Source: Trichostrongylus colubriformis (taxonomy: Eukaryota; Nematoda; Chromadorea; Rhabditida; Trichostrongylidae). From it: 64,000 nucleotides of DNA. The position numbers were made by a program, and so were the translations under genes. Below, piece by piece: positions 50,001-58,476 of this stretch. The first letter of the stretch is position 1. Every line of letters starts with the position of its first letter. The notes under the pieces are model-generated. The model did not search any database and had not been told where the DNA came from. It saw only the letters and a program-made list of their open reading frames with translations. The stretch is from positions 54,020,727 through 54,084,726 of the forward strand of contig OZ022259.1 in the NCBI GenBank assembly GCA_963978905.1, given 5' to 3'.

Positions 50001-52565
50001 TGGATAATGTTTCAAAAAAAAACGCATGCGAATACCAGCTGGTACTTGTTTTCTCCACGACAAACCTACGTTCGAGTTCCCACAACTTCAAAAGATGTCT
50101 CATAGTTGGAACAAAGAGAGGCAAAGCTCGACTAGCCAGTGCACCAGAGCAACGACGATCAAGATAGCTGGCAAATTACCTCGATAATGCATTGTCAATC
50201 CGAGGCACCAGGTGAACTGGTACACTTCATAGGGCTGAAGCCCGTTAAAATCGGCCCCAGTATTCCAGCCACTGTCTTTAGTGCCGACGTTAGAGAACTC
50301 TCGAAGAGGGTGACAGTACTGAGTAACCTTCAATCAGCGGCTGCCTCCCACAGGTCAAACTTTGTAGAAGTAACGCATACGTGGTGCATAATCCAGAGTT
50401 CAACTAAGGCTGCGCACTCTGTTATACCATTATACATTGATCCACGTGGAACTAGTCCTTCCGACAAAAGTTCCCAAAGAAGGATAGGTTATAATGTTAG
50501 ATTGTTAGACGTTTTGTCCCACACCCCTTGCGAATACATATTTCTGGCAGCACCGGCGGGCTTTCTTTTTGTCCACAAAAGGCTGAAGTGAAATTAAAAA
50601 TTATAATCGTCGGTTTGTTACCTAACTGGCTCTATCCATAGTGCGTTCAAATTGAGTGTTAATATGAAGTCTCAATAAGAAAATATCATTCACACTTTTA
50701 GCGCAGTACCTTGGCCGAACCCCGATGCACATAGCCCTAGGGCAATGTGCATCGGGGTTCGGCCAACGGGGGTAGCACCATGTGACGGCGCAGTGGCTCC
50801 AACGGGGACTTACGCCACGCTCGCCCTTGCTCTGCCTACGCGAGTTTGGCTAGAGGCCCTAGCTTTGCCTACGCGAGTTTGGCTAGAGGCCTTAGCTGCC
50901 CCTACGACGGAGCATACATGAAACCCCGGCCCTCTCGAGAGGACTTTCCTATAGTTCGCACCACGACACAGTTTACACCTATGACCACATCAAGAGTGGA
51001 CCCACATTACGTCTACGATATCTCGACCGACCGGTCACATTGAGGAACGCATCAACTAGTTATCACGTAGTCTGGCTTGGCAAGCTTATGACAGGACAAT
51101 ATCAAATTGAGTTAGTAAGTGTTCACGCTCTACGCAATGAGATCAATGGCAACAACGAATAAAAAGCAAATACAAGGGGTAAATACGAAATGACAACATA
51201 AAACAAAGCTAAGGGCACATGGGTCAAACGAAGGATCTCATCTCTTACGGGGGGACTGGGAAGAACCCATCCCTTGGCTACACGTCTATATGCGATGTCC
51301 TTGACGGCGTTGACCACGGTGACACGACAGCACAGGCTGGAATACAGTCAACGTGGTACGGTCGTGCGTGAGCAGGTGCCAAATACCGACTACGGTCGGA
51401 TTGGTGTTGGCTGGGCACGGCTCACTACCAAGGACGGCGACGGAAGTGGACGGCGACTGCGGCGACTGACCATTGTCGGATCGGAGCACACACGCACTGA
51501 CGAGCTGGGCCGCCTTATAAAGGCGTCTTCCTGCCATTTCCACAACATTTGACTGGCGGGTGGGGACGCGCTCGCTCGTTAGGTGTGACCTGCGGTGAGC
51601 CGGAAAGTCACGACACTTTATGTACATCTCCGTTACCTTGTACAGTTCACATATTGGGGTCAGCAGTCATAACGTAAATCACTGAGTTGATAGATTTGTA
51701 TGATATAACTACCACATTGTAGTCTTATGCGATTGATATGTCGCCTCGCTGTGACGAAATAATGAGCATATGGAACGATATTGGATGGTATGTGTGCTAT
51801 TTGATCGCTCAACCGCTGTCAGGAATATGGGTAGCATGCCGTGAGTACAACAAATTTCTACTTTATGCATACGTTTCATCTGCCATAACGAAAAAAACGT
51901 TCCTACGCACTGGCGCGATCACGTGACGATGCATGTGCATATACTCAGCTGAACCCCACTACCAAATGGAACACCTTGCCATTAACAGTCTTGTTTCCTC
52001 CCTACCAGGTTATACGTGTAAGAGAATGGATGGTGTGCTCAAATGTGTGCTTTCAAGTACGAGAGCCATAACACAGTCTTATCTCTGTAGAACCTACACG
52101 TAAAGCAATTTCCATCATTCCAGGGTGTTGGGCATGACATTAATTTCAAACTTCGCGATACTGCGACGTTGCGGGAGTTGAAGAATCATAAAATCATGAA
52201 AATTGCGATGTCTGATACTAACCTCACAGTTCCACCCCTTCTGTTTCCTACTGACCAGTGGCCCGAAACTAGGACCTTTAAAAAAAGATCTGATGAGGTG
52301 GTCAGTGGGTGATCAGCCCGAATACCCACAACTGCCATGGGGCGCAAATTTATGTATGCAGAGCACATAAAAAAGATAAAGGAGGAAGTAGTGAGTGCAG
52401 ACTGGGAAGCCTTACTCACAGCATTCATGAGGAACTGTTTCAAAAAATGTGCTCATCGTTCCAGTAATAACAGCGATTGCCTCATTGATCATCTATCAAG
52501 CAATATTCGATGCCACTAAGTATCTGAAGAGTGTGGATGCGTCTACATCAAAAACATTGGAGTAG
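38095..52565 (+). CDS. Prominin (CD133-like) five-transmembrane glycoprotein, N-terminus not found
   Basis: Prominins bind cholesterol and mark plasma-membrane protrusions. Exons: 38095-38163, 38390-38491 (TM1, then CVVMCLCRW, the family Cys cluster), 38545-38701 (TM2), 39999-40162, 40248-40328, 41548-41625, 42310-42396, 43540-43611 (first large loop, helical), 44744-44844 (TM3), 46030-46164 and 46503-46581 (TM4), probable 46994-47048, 48230-48270, 48387-48491, 48737-48761, 48816-48895, 49813-49917 (second loop), 51723-51840 and 52432-52565 (TM5, short tail ending KTLE). Phases agree throughout. About 595 residues are visible; vertebrate prominins have about 800-865. The order of five membrane segments and two large loops, plus the C-terminal pattern (RCDEIMSIWNDIGWYVC, QPLSGIW), fits prominin. 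Exon 46994-47048 has a weak donor (GTTCTA). Confidence 0.8.
41008..41163. mobile_element. Small MITE in prominin intron
   Basis: The inverted ends are ACAGTCCATTTCCCAG at 41009 and CTCCGAAATGGACTGT ending at 41162, flanked by T and A, so a TA duplication is possible. Further inner pairing exists (CCAGGGCTTGGCCTA and TAGGCCATGCCCTG). The centre has short repeats of CACTCTCGCCACA. Confidence 0.75.
42860..42950 (+). repeat. Dispersed repeat, inverted copy at 49475-49565
   Basis: CCTCTATGGGGACCAAATAC followed by GACCCCC and CCTCTGCAATACC is matched in reverse at 49475-49565 by GGTATTGTAGAGG and GGGGGTCGTATTTGATCCCC followed by ATAGAGG. Both lie in the prominin gene region. The element class is unknown. 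Confidence 0.65.
43944..44616. mobile_element. Palindromic non-autonomous mariner element with transposase fragment
   Basis: The element is flanked by TA (43942-43943 and 44617-44618). Terminal inverted repeats of about 200 bp start TTTGGTTGTCTAAAAAGTC on the left and, inverted, TTGGGTAGTCTAGAAAGTC on the right. Near 44330 the plus strand encodes HPPYSPDLAPSNYHLF, the conserved C-terminal block of mariner transposases that holds the last catalytic Asp. The same segment is present inverted at about 44165-44245, so the element is an inverted duplication of a mariner 3' end and cannot encode a full transposase. It lies in the prominin intron between 43611 and 44744. Confidence 0.9.
45496..45975. 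mobile_element. MITE family E, copy 2
   Basis: The left end TTAAGGCACACCTCGCGATA and the right end TTATCGCGTGGTGTGCCTTT form inverted repeats of about 22 bp. The interior aligns along its length with the copy at 15029-15475. It lies in the prominin intron before exon 46030-46164. A solo end of the same family (GATTACCGCGAAGCGTGCCT) lies near 39877-39896. Confidence 0.8.
46330..46440 (-). mobile_element. tRNA-derived SINE or tRNA pseudogene
   Basis: Read on the minus strand it gives GTCCAGGTGGTTAAGAGTC (A-box and D-arm like) and, about 30 bases on, GAGGTTCGATCCTCGC (B-box and T-arm like, with a perfect five-base stem). The acceptor stem does not pair and there is no standard anticodon arm, so it is not a working tRNA gene. 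It resembles the head of a tRNA-Ser/Leu-derived SINE. Confidence 0.5.
47309..47376. repeat. Strong 68-bp hairpin in prominin intron
   Basis: Arms CGAAAATCCAGGATCCCTTC plus CCCCGTT and the matching AACGGGGGAAGGGATCTTCG plus ATTTTCG pair almost perfectly over 27 bp, with a 14-base loop. Size and shape resemble a microRNA precursor or a short MITE hairpin. No expression evidence can be read from sequence. Confidence 0.7.
47645..48077. mobile_element. Complete TTAA (piggyBac-type) palindromic MITE, family B
   Basis: The element runs from TTAA (47645-47648) with AGGAATCGTCCACGGAAAAT to the inverse ending ATTTTCCGTGGACGATTCCT with TTAA (48074-48077). The arms are almost fully complementary over about 200 bp each, including TTATCCATATATTTATGTTG, GCCTAATGTGGGCC and CACCACAAAGTGCGGTCCCA. 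Mirrored open frames on both strands are by-products of the palindrome. It lies in the prominin intron before exon 48230-48270. Confidence 0.9.
49475..49565 (-). repeat. Dispersed repeat, inverted partner of 42860-42950
   Basis: It contains the inverse of the block at 42860-42950: CATTGCTATACAATCCGGCA, GTATTGTAGAGGTG and GGGGGTCGTATTTGATCCCC. It lies in the prominin intron between 48895 and 49813. Confidence 0.65.
49700..49810 (+). repeat. Interspersed repeat, related to 56000-56095
   Basis: GACTTAGAGGCCCGCCCA, GGCATTCAACCACTGCAACA, ACTGTATTAG and AATAAAC are matched at 56000-56095 by GACTTGAAGTCACGCCCA, AGCATTCTACCACTGCAGTA, ACTGCATTAG and AATAAAC. It ends next to the acceptor of prominin exon 49813-49917. 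Confidence 0.6.
50711..50766. repeat. Near-perfect 56-bp palindrome
   Basis: Two 22-base arms (TTGGCCGAACCCCGATGCAC plus AT, and the exact reverse complement) flank a 12-base centre that is itself nearly palindromic (GCCCTAGGGC). This is the strongest perfect palindrome noticed in the window. It lies in the prominin intron between 49917 and 51723. Confidence 0.9.
50833..50898 (+). repeat. Two tandem 33-bp repeats
   Basis: The unit TGCCTACGCGAGTTTGGCTA followed by GAGGCCYTAGCT occurs twice with a 33-bp period, starting at 50833 and 50866, about 70 bp after the palindrome. The two features may belong to one element. Confidence 0.8.
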
Positions 52566-52694
52566 CTTTGAATAAAGCGTAGCAGCTGCCTCTTCAACGC
52601 CGTTTCTTGTTGTTAATGTAACATCGATTCCAGCATACTTTATGGGTTCCTAAATTTTGACCGTTACGATGTGAACATCACGTTTTCTCAATTA

Positions 52695-52700
52695 AATAAA
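52695..52700 (+). terminator. Candidate poly(A) signal AATAAA for prominin
   Basis: AATAAA lies 130 bp after the prominin stop at 52563-52565. Another AATAAA at 52571 is only six bases past the stop and is probably too close to be used. Confidence 0.5.
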
Positions 52701-53343
52701 TTATTATATTTCTTGCTCAAGTTTGCATGTCTCTTTCGAATTGTTAATGCATGAAACAGCAAAAAAGAAGTCGTGAATATGCTAGTATATATAGGCCAGA
52801 GCCGCCTTAGACGCGAACTTGACGATCGAATCAACGCAAAAATAGTAAATTGTCTGTTGGCCAATTTTTATTGTCCAATTATGAGGAAACCAGACGAATT
52901 GAGTGCTTAATGGAGTCACTTACGATTAATATCCATCGATCTACTGTCGTCACCTGGATTTCAATGATTCCTACCATATTCGCCTCCGCCAAAGTATTCT
53001 AATAAGTAATGAAGTCAAAGCAATCATGCTCCTATACGGCATGCTTGGTGGTTTCCCACGGTAATGACCACTACAATAGATTAATAAAGGCCCAGCAAAA
53101 ACGTGAAAAAAGCCGCGATCAAAGCAAATTCTAGAACATGGTTTTGAGATTGAGTTGTTCGAAATCCAGAATCAAAAAACACCAGAAATCAATATTAACT
53201 ACCTAGAAGTAGCAGCAAACATCTTTCCGTTTCTGTGCGATCCATGGCTGCACTAAAAAATGGAGGCGCGCATTTGGCTTGTACTGTGTGGCGTCACACC
53301 AATCGCGTGACGCGACAGCGGGCGGTGTGCGGCGCGCGAGTAA

Positions 53344-53420
53344 GGCCGCGTTCATAATTTGTGCACCGACGCCGGCGCCGGCAGCGACGGCGTCGGTACG
53401 CAAAGTATGAAAGCGGCCTA
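53344..53420. mobile_element. Harbinger-type MITE, family A, short copy
   Basis: The ends GGCCGCGTTCATAATTTGTG and CGCAAAGTATGAAAGCGGCC are inverted and flanked by TAA on both sides, a 3-bp target duplication. Only 77 bp long, it is mostly terminal repeat. Confidence 0.8.
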
Positions 53421-53763
53421 ACCTTGATCTATGCAGTTCGCAATGATGCGAGGGAGATGCGAAGAAAGGCCTCAATTTCGCACATTCAACTCGAATTTCA
53501 CTACAGTATCCCTTCCAACCTGGAACATTCTTGAAGCCGAACTTTTCATGCCATTTCGCTTTTTCTTCCTACCCCTCCCAGTGACAGTGAAGTGCTCCCT
53601 CTCGACTCAAAAATTATCCTAAAGTCTGATAGATAAGTCCGCCCGCACGCAGTGTCGCGCGCGGCACTCGACCGCAATCTTCAAGGAACCAAACAGAGAT
53701 GAAGGAAATTGAGGAATCTATAATATGTGTTGTATTAATAACGAGTTTCCATTGTATTGTATA

Positions 53764-54157
53764 CCAGCTGGCTGGCGCACACTACTGCAGGCGATTCATG
53801 GCGATGTTATGCAAAATGGGTTTAATCGGCCCGTCCACAGGTGTGTGGAACTTAGCGGAAATTTCCTTTCATCTGCCTTCAGTTGAGCTATTGAATTGGA
53901 AATAGTGGAGAAGATGACGTGATAAAAGAGCATTTCAGTATTATTATACCTCAGTCGCTTTAGGCCGCCTTCATACTTTGCGCACCGACGCCGTCACGCG
54001 CGTGACGGCGTCAAATCAACGCAGATGACGGCGTCGATTTGACGCCGTCACGCGCGTGACGGCGTCGGTGCGCAAAGTATGAAAGCGGCCTTACATCGAA
54101 TCCATTTTGCACGTCATCGACATGAATGGCGCGCAGTAGTGTGCGCCAGCAAACTGG
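53764..54157. mobile_element. MITE family D, copy 2, interrupted by family A
   Basis: The ends CCAGCTGGCTGGCGCACACT and AGTGTGCGCCAGCAAACTGG are inverted. Inner matches include CATGGCG near the left and CGCCATTCATG-like sequence near the right, and CAAAATGG against CCATTTTG. A complete family A element (53963-54092) lies inside, so it inserted later. The family D copy at 30342 lacks this insert. Confidence 0.8.
53963..54092. mobile_element. Harbinger-type MITE, family A, nested copy
   Basis: GGCCGCCTTCATACTTTGCG on the left and CGCAAAGTATGAAAGCGGCC on the right are inverted, with TTA on both sides. The interior is a near-perfect palindrome of GACGCCGTCACGCGCGTGAC repeats. It is inserted in the family D element at 53764-54157. 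Confidence 0.88.
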
Positions 54158-54330
54158 TTTAGGTCATCATTAGGAGTTTGAACAGTTTTGTATCCGATCG
54201 CATCGATTGGTAACAATTCGTTCACTTGCTAGGCATCTAATTCCTACATATTGATTACAGATCCATATCCCAACTTCGATGTTTATCATTTTCGTAAACA
54301 TGCTTCACTACTTGATATTTACCTAGTCTA

Positions 54331-54500
54331 GCGGTCGATACCCAGTATTGCTGCCAGTACTGCATTAGAAAATGATTCCGAGTGAATCGCTTGCTTTGCT
54401 ATCACAAACATAGGATGTATCATGGTTATCAATGTAAATCGCAGTATCAAAAGAAATGTACCATTTTTGGAACTCTAGGCAATTCAGCGGTCGATACATC
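54331..54500 (+). repeat. Dispersed repeat, inverted copy at 63695-63872
   Basis: AGCGGTCGATACCCAGTA, AATGATTCCGAGTGAATCGC, TTGCTTTGCTATCACAAA, ATCGCAGTATCAAAAGA and CTAGGCAATTCAGCGGTCGA are matched in reverse order and orientation at 63695-63872. The shared AGCGGTCGA edges suggest a transposon. Confidence 0.7.
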
Positions 54501-55289
54501 GACCAGTGATATAAGAACATAAACAAAACATGTGCACCCAATTGCACTGAGCATCGGACGCTTTTGTTAAAGTGGTCGTATAGTAGTAGCAAGCGATGTA
54601 AGGATTTCATCCGATACAATTCCTAAGGGTCAGTTTCACTGATAACGGTTTACAGTGGCACTTCCTTATTCCTGTTATGACCCAACAGAAGCCAGATATA
54701 CCAACAGCGGCATCAGGAATAGGATTAACTAGGGGGGACGATTGAGCTTCTCAAATGCCTTGAACCAAGAGCCATTGTTAGATGAGTGAGTGAGAATTTT
54801 AATGTTATGAGTGTTGGTGACGATGAAATGGTGATTGCGCAGAAAATTTAAGACGAATGATCGTTGTTACACGGGTTTAAACAAAGATTTTGATACGTGG
54901 TACTCTTAGATATTAGAAATAAAGTTGAATAAACATCTTCTACAATTCTGTCGTTTTCAATAATGAAGGGTGCATCGCGATTCTGTATTCATTGAAGACT
55001 GCGCCTGCGTTCGCCGCTGCCGCGCGCGACACGGCGTCAGACTTTAGGGTACTATAGCGAAGTTGATGGTCTTCACGATCTGCCAAAGCTAGATCACTTA
55101 AGGAGTGATCTCGACACTATTTTTCAATGAAGTTCTACGGACTACGCTCCGTGTTATTTTCAGAAGTTCACAAGGAGGTGAGCCTAGAAGTTTCCAAATT
55201 TGCTATTAGTCTCTTCAAAAGAAGTAATAATAATGACCTGAATCGTTGTCTTCTACATAGAAAACTTTAACAAATGTTAAAAGTGCAAC

Positions 55290-55560
55290 AAGCACCATTC
55301 TGCTATCATGCTCATTACTCTACACCATAGTCATTGTTCGGCTCAACCCGAACCGGGATAAGAAAGGCGGCTACAGCTAAAAAGGCCGCCTCCGGCACAG
55401 CTCAGAGGCGCTTTTTTCGAGGGGATAAGCCACAAGATAGACTTCCTAGACCCTTAGTTTTCAAGTGAATGACATCTTTAAGGGATTCCTCATCACCCAC
55501 TATACCCCTATCACTGTCCTTAAATCAACCAATCGTCGCAAAGAGATGTTACAAACGCGG
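55290..55560 (+). repeat. Interspersed repeat, related to 35815-36075
   Basis: It has the same order of landmarks as 35815-36075 (CACCATTCTGCT, CATGCTCATTA, CATTGTTCGG, GGGATAAGAAAGGCGG, CTCATCACCCAC, CACTGTC). The two copies are about 19 kb apart and diverged. Confidence 0.55.
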
Positions 55561-55999
55561 TCTGTCAAGTTCCCTTGTGTTGATGCAGCGCTGACTTATT
55601 TCTACAGTACTTCAAAAGTGAAACAATCTGCATGAATCGGAGAGGGCTATGCAAGTTAGAGGGACCAGTGCTCTGCGTCCCTTTGGTGAGAGCGCAAAGA
55701 GGTCATAGCGCAAGTTGAATCGGATTCGAATTTTACAAGCAAACGATTGTGATGAAGCGAATTCGTGCTTTTTTTATTCAATATAAGCCTAAGGCTGGGA
55801 AAGGATATTCCATCGCCCTAGGCTTAGACTAACACGCGTAAATAGTTTAGTTTAGTTGGAGCGAATTTCTCCCAGTAAACTGCGTCTATATGCAGAAATT
55901 GGGCGGTTCTGGTATTCCACCAAAACCAACCACACACTTGGTTCGTATCTATCCATGATTTACCTCTGGCTATCTCGCCTGCACCTGCGGTGTGACCTC

Positions 56000-56095
56000 T
56001 TTCGAGACTTGAAGTCACGCCCAGGTTCCTTAGCATTCTACCACTGCAGTAACTGCATTAGCCGCTCAACAATAAACTTCCCCCACGAACGTCCT
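56000..56095 (+). repeat. Interspersed repeat, related to 49700-49810
   Basis: This is the second copy of the repeat at 49700-49810, about 6.3 kb downstream, in the same orientation and moderately diverged. No function was recognised. Confidence 0.55.
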
Positions 56096-56249
56096 AACAA
56101 GCGGGACTTTTATTTTTGTCGGATGCCCCCCCCTAACTCCAGTAGCACCAACCAAAGTTCACTTCAAGAATGAATTTCATGTCGAACGAATTGCCATGCG
56201 CATAATTTACAACACATACCAATAAATCAGCCAACACGTAACAAATCAC

Positions 56250-56488
56250 GGGTCAATTCAAGTCGGGGGGGGGGGGGGGACGCAACTTTGCGTCAAGTTT
56301 TCATCGACGTCGAGCTTCTTTCCCTCCCTAGGCTTAGGCTAAAGCAGATGAAACCTAGGCTTTGACAGATGCTTTTTCATTTGAAAGGAGAGGATACCAA
56401 TTTTAGTCTAAGCCTAGGGAGGGAAAGGAGCTTCGACCTTGACGCAAAATTGCGTCTCCCCCCCCCCCCCCACTTGAATTGATCCCAA
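56250..56488. mobile_element. Inverted-repeat element with 15-G and 14-C tips
   Basis: The left arm is GGGTCAATTCAAGTC, then 15 G (56265-56279), then GACGCAACTTTGCGTCAAG. The right arm is TTGACGCAAAATTGCGTC, then T and 14 C (56458-56471), then CACTTGAATTGATCCC. Inner arms CCCTCCCTAGGCTTAGGCTA and TAGTCTAAGCCTAGGGAGGG also pair. The whole 239-bp unit is a long hairpin with complementary homopolymer runs. Confidence 0.85.
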
Positions 56489-56942
56489 ATCACACTGACA
56501 TGTTGTATGAAAAAAGTCCAAGAATAATAACTACTCATACCTTCAATTTGAGATTTAAGACGACATCTACCAATGGAACCATCCAGCTGCCCACAGCCAA
56601 ACGAAATGGACGCGGCGTCGTTATCGATCGCAATCGAAATCGACGACTCCTCGATCTACTTGATCTTGCAGGTCAAAAGCCATTGTTCAAAGGGTCGAGC
56701 ATTCTTAAAACTTGCATCCCTCAGTTATGAATAAACTCAATAGCGCGCTAACAAGATACGTATTGATTTGCTGTCAAGGATGGATCCACGACCAGCAATT
56801 CCATGATTGGATTCACAATGGGTGAATGAAATGAAATTCATTCGCATATTAGAGTTCAGCATAAACCTTCCACGAGATGTCTATTCCCGCTGTCACAACC
56901 TCGGCGAAACGCTCGCGTCGCTCCGCATAGGAACGCCTCATA

Positions 56943-57072
56943 GGCCGCGGTCATACTTTGCGCAGCTGCGTTAGTTGACGCCGGTACCGGCGTCAACTCA
57001 CGCAAGTGTCTGCGTGAGTTGACGCCGGCACCGGCGTCAACTAACGCAGCTGCGCAAAGTATGACCGCGGCC
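56943..57072. mobile_element. Harbinger-type MITE, family A, near-perfect palindrome
   Basis: GGCCGCGGTCATACTTTGCG and CGCAAAGTATGACCGCGGCC are inverted, with ATA on both sides as a 3-bp duplication. The interior (GTTGACGCCGGTACCGGCGT and its inverse around CGCAAGTGTCTGCG) makes the full 130 bp almost one hairpin. Confidence 0.88.
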
Positions 57073-57428
57073 ATAATGTTGCATTACACCTTGCAACCCT
57101 GCCACCGTCACTTTCGGTGACGCTGCAGAGTATGAGCACAAAATATGGAATAGAACTTGACCACATCTGATGAGATAACCAATATGTATAAAATACATTT
57201 GAGGTTGCCGAATAATACCGTTCGGTGGTGAAGGCCAAAAAGCATCTTAAATGTGATTGACAGACTCTATTTATGGTCCTTCGAACCGATTGCTATGCCA
57301 GCTCGGATCACCAAACATCACCAGGTCAGTTCATAGCCGAATGAAGGCAAATATTTCAGCGGGCGTGAAGACCAAATAGACCGAACAACCGCGATTGATA
57401 GAAGCTCATTACACACATCCTTGCTAGG

Positions 57429-57690
57429 GCACATTTATACTTTGCGGTGGTGTTAGTACACGTGGCTCGTTCATAGACAGCGAAAAAAGTGGCACGGGAG
57501 GACACGCAGAGGCGAACGCAGCCACGCCCTGCAGGCGGCACCACCGTTAAGCAGGCGCTCTTATTGACATTCATACTTTGCCGTGCCGACGACAGGACGT
57601 GGCTGCGCGTCTTTGCGTCTCCACCTGTGCCACTGTGCATCGCTGCCTGTGACCGCAACCACACCCTGCCAGCGCAAAGTATGAACGTGA
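57429..57690. mobile_element. Harbinger-type MITE, family A, composite or double copy
   Basis: A complete diverged copy spans 57567-57690 (TTCATACTTTGCCGTGCCGA to CCAGCGCAAAGTATGAA). A related half at 57429-57560 begins ATTTATACTTTGCGGTGG and has no clear right end. The two may be a tandem insertion or one internally duplicated element. Confidence 0.65.
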
Positions 57691-58476
57691 CTATTCTTAC
57701 GTAATCAATTCAAATTTGCGGTTCAATCTCTGGAAGACATCTAACGACAGAACTGAGGTCTTTTTAATCTTCCTATATGCCGAAAAAAGACCTGTCTACA
57801 GGCTGAGTCCTTTCATGACACTTGCGCTGCCAGTGCCTGCCACACATCACATATCTGCGTCTGATCCATACGTCACAGTTGTGGTGGGCATAAAACAGAC
57901 AGGGGACTGACGATACAGGTTAATCTATCAGATCCCAATATGTAGATGACACAATAGGGCTACAGTTATTCTTTGCGACCCAATAGTTTTTCGTTGCAAT
58001 TTCAATTTCTGATCCAAACGAGACATTCTTCTTATCTGCTAACTAACTTGAGTTAATTGCACTATTTTTGAGCTCCGTTTATTAAAATTAATGCAAGCAA
58101 GGAGCATGTATCGTCAGAAGAGAACTCTGAACTGTGGCGTGTGGAGTGGTGCGTGCGAGCAAGACTAGTTCCAACTAGGCGCAGGACAAGGTAATCGCCT
58201 CAGGACCTGACAGAAGGAGTCGCCCCGAGCTTCCACACGTCGTGCCGCACGCCATGATGCGAGCTTTTCTCTAGCGATACTCACTGATAGGATTGATGGT
58301 TGACAAGTCACTCAGGCGTATTTCCTGTAGGAATTTGCCCAGGATGGAGCGGTATTCAAAGATTAACTTGTGTGAGACTGTTTCGAACCTTTCATTATAA
58401 CGGTAAAATTTCACGTTGTACATCTGAATGGCATTACGTAGTTATCACTAAGAAGAGCCTAACACTTGATTGAAAA

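Larger units (their letters stand above)
52566..58476. other. Repeat-rich interval between convergent genes
   Basis: No supported gene was found between the end of prominin (+) and the end of the minus-strand gene at 58477. The interval is occupied by Harbinger-type MITEs (53344, 53963, 56943, 57429), a family D MITE (53764), a poly-G-tipped hairpin (56250) and interspersed repeats. Open frames here coincide with repeats or lack splice context. Confidence 0.6.

Noticed and set aside
50833..50898. CRISPR-like array
   Set aside because: Only two adjacent 33-bp repeats without spacers, in a eukaryotic intron.
28595..52565. Operon joining the FAR and prominin genes
   Set aside because: They share strand, but at least 5 kb and a LINE remnant separate them, far more than nematode operon spacing.
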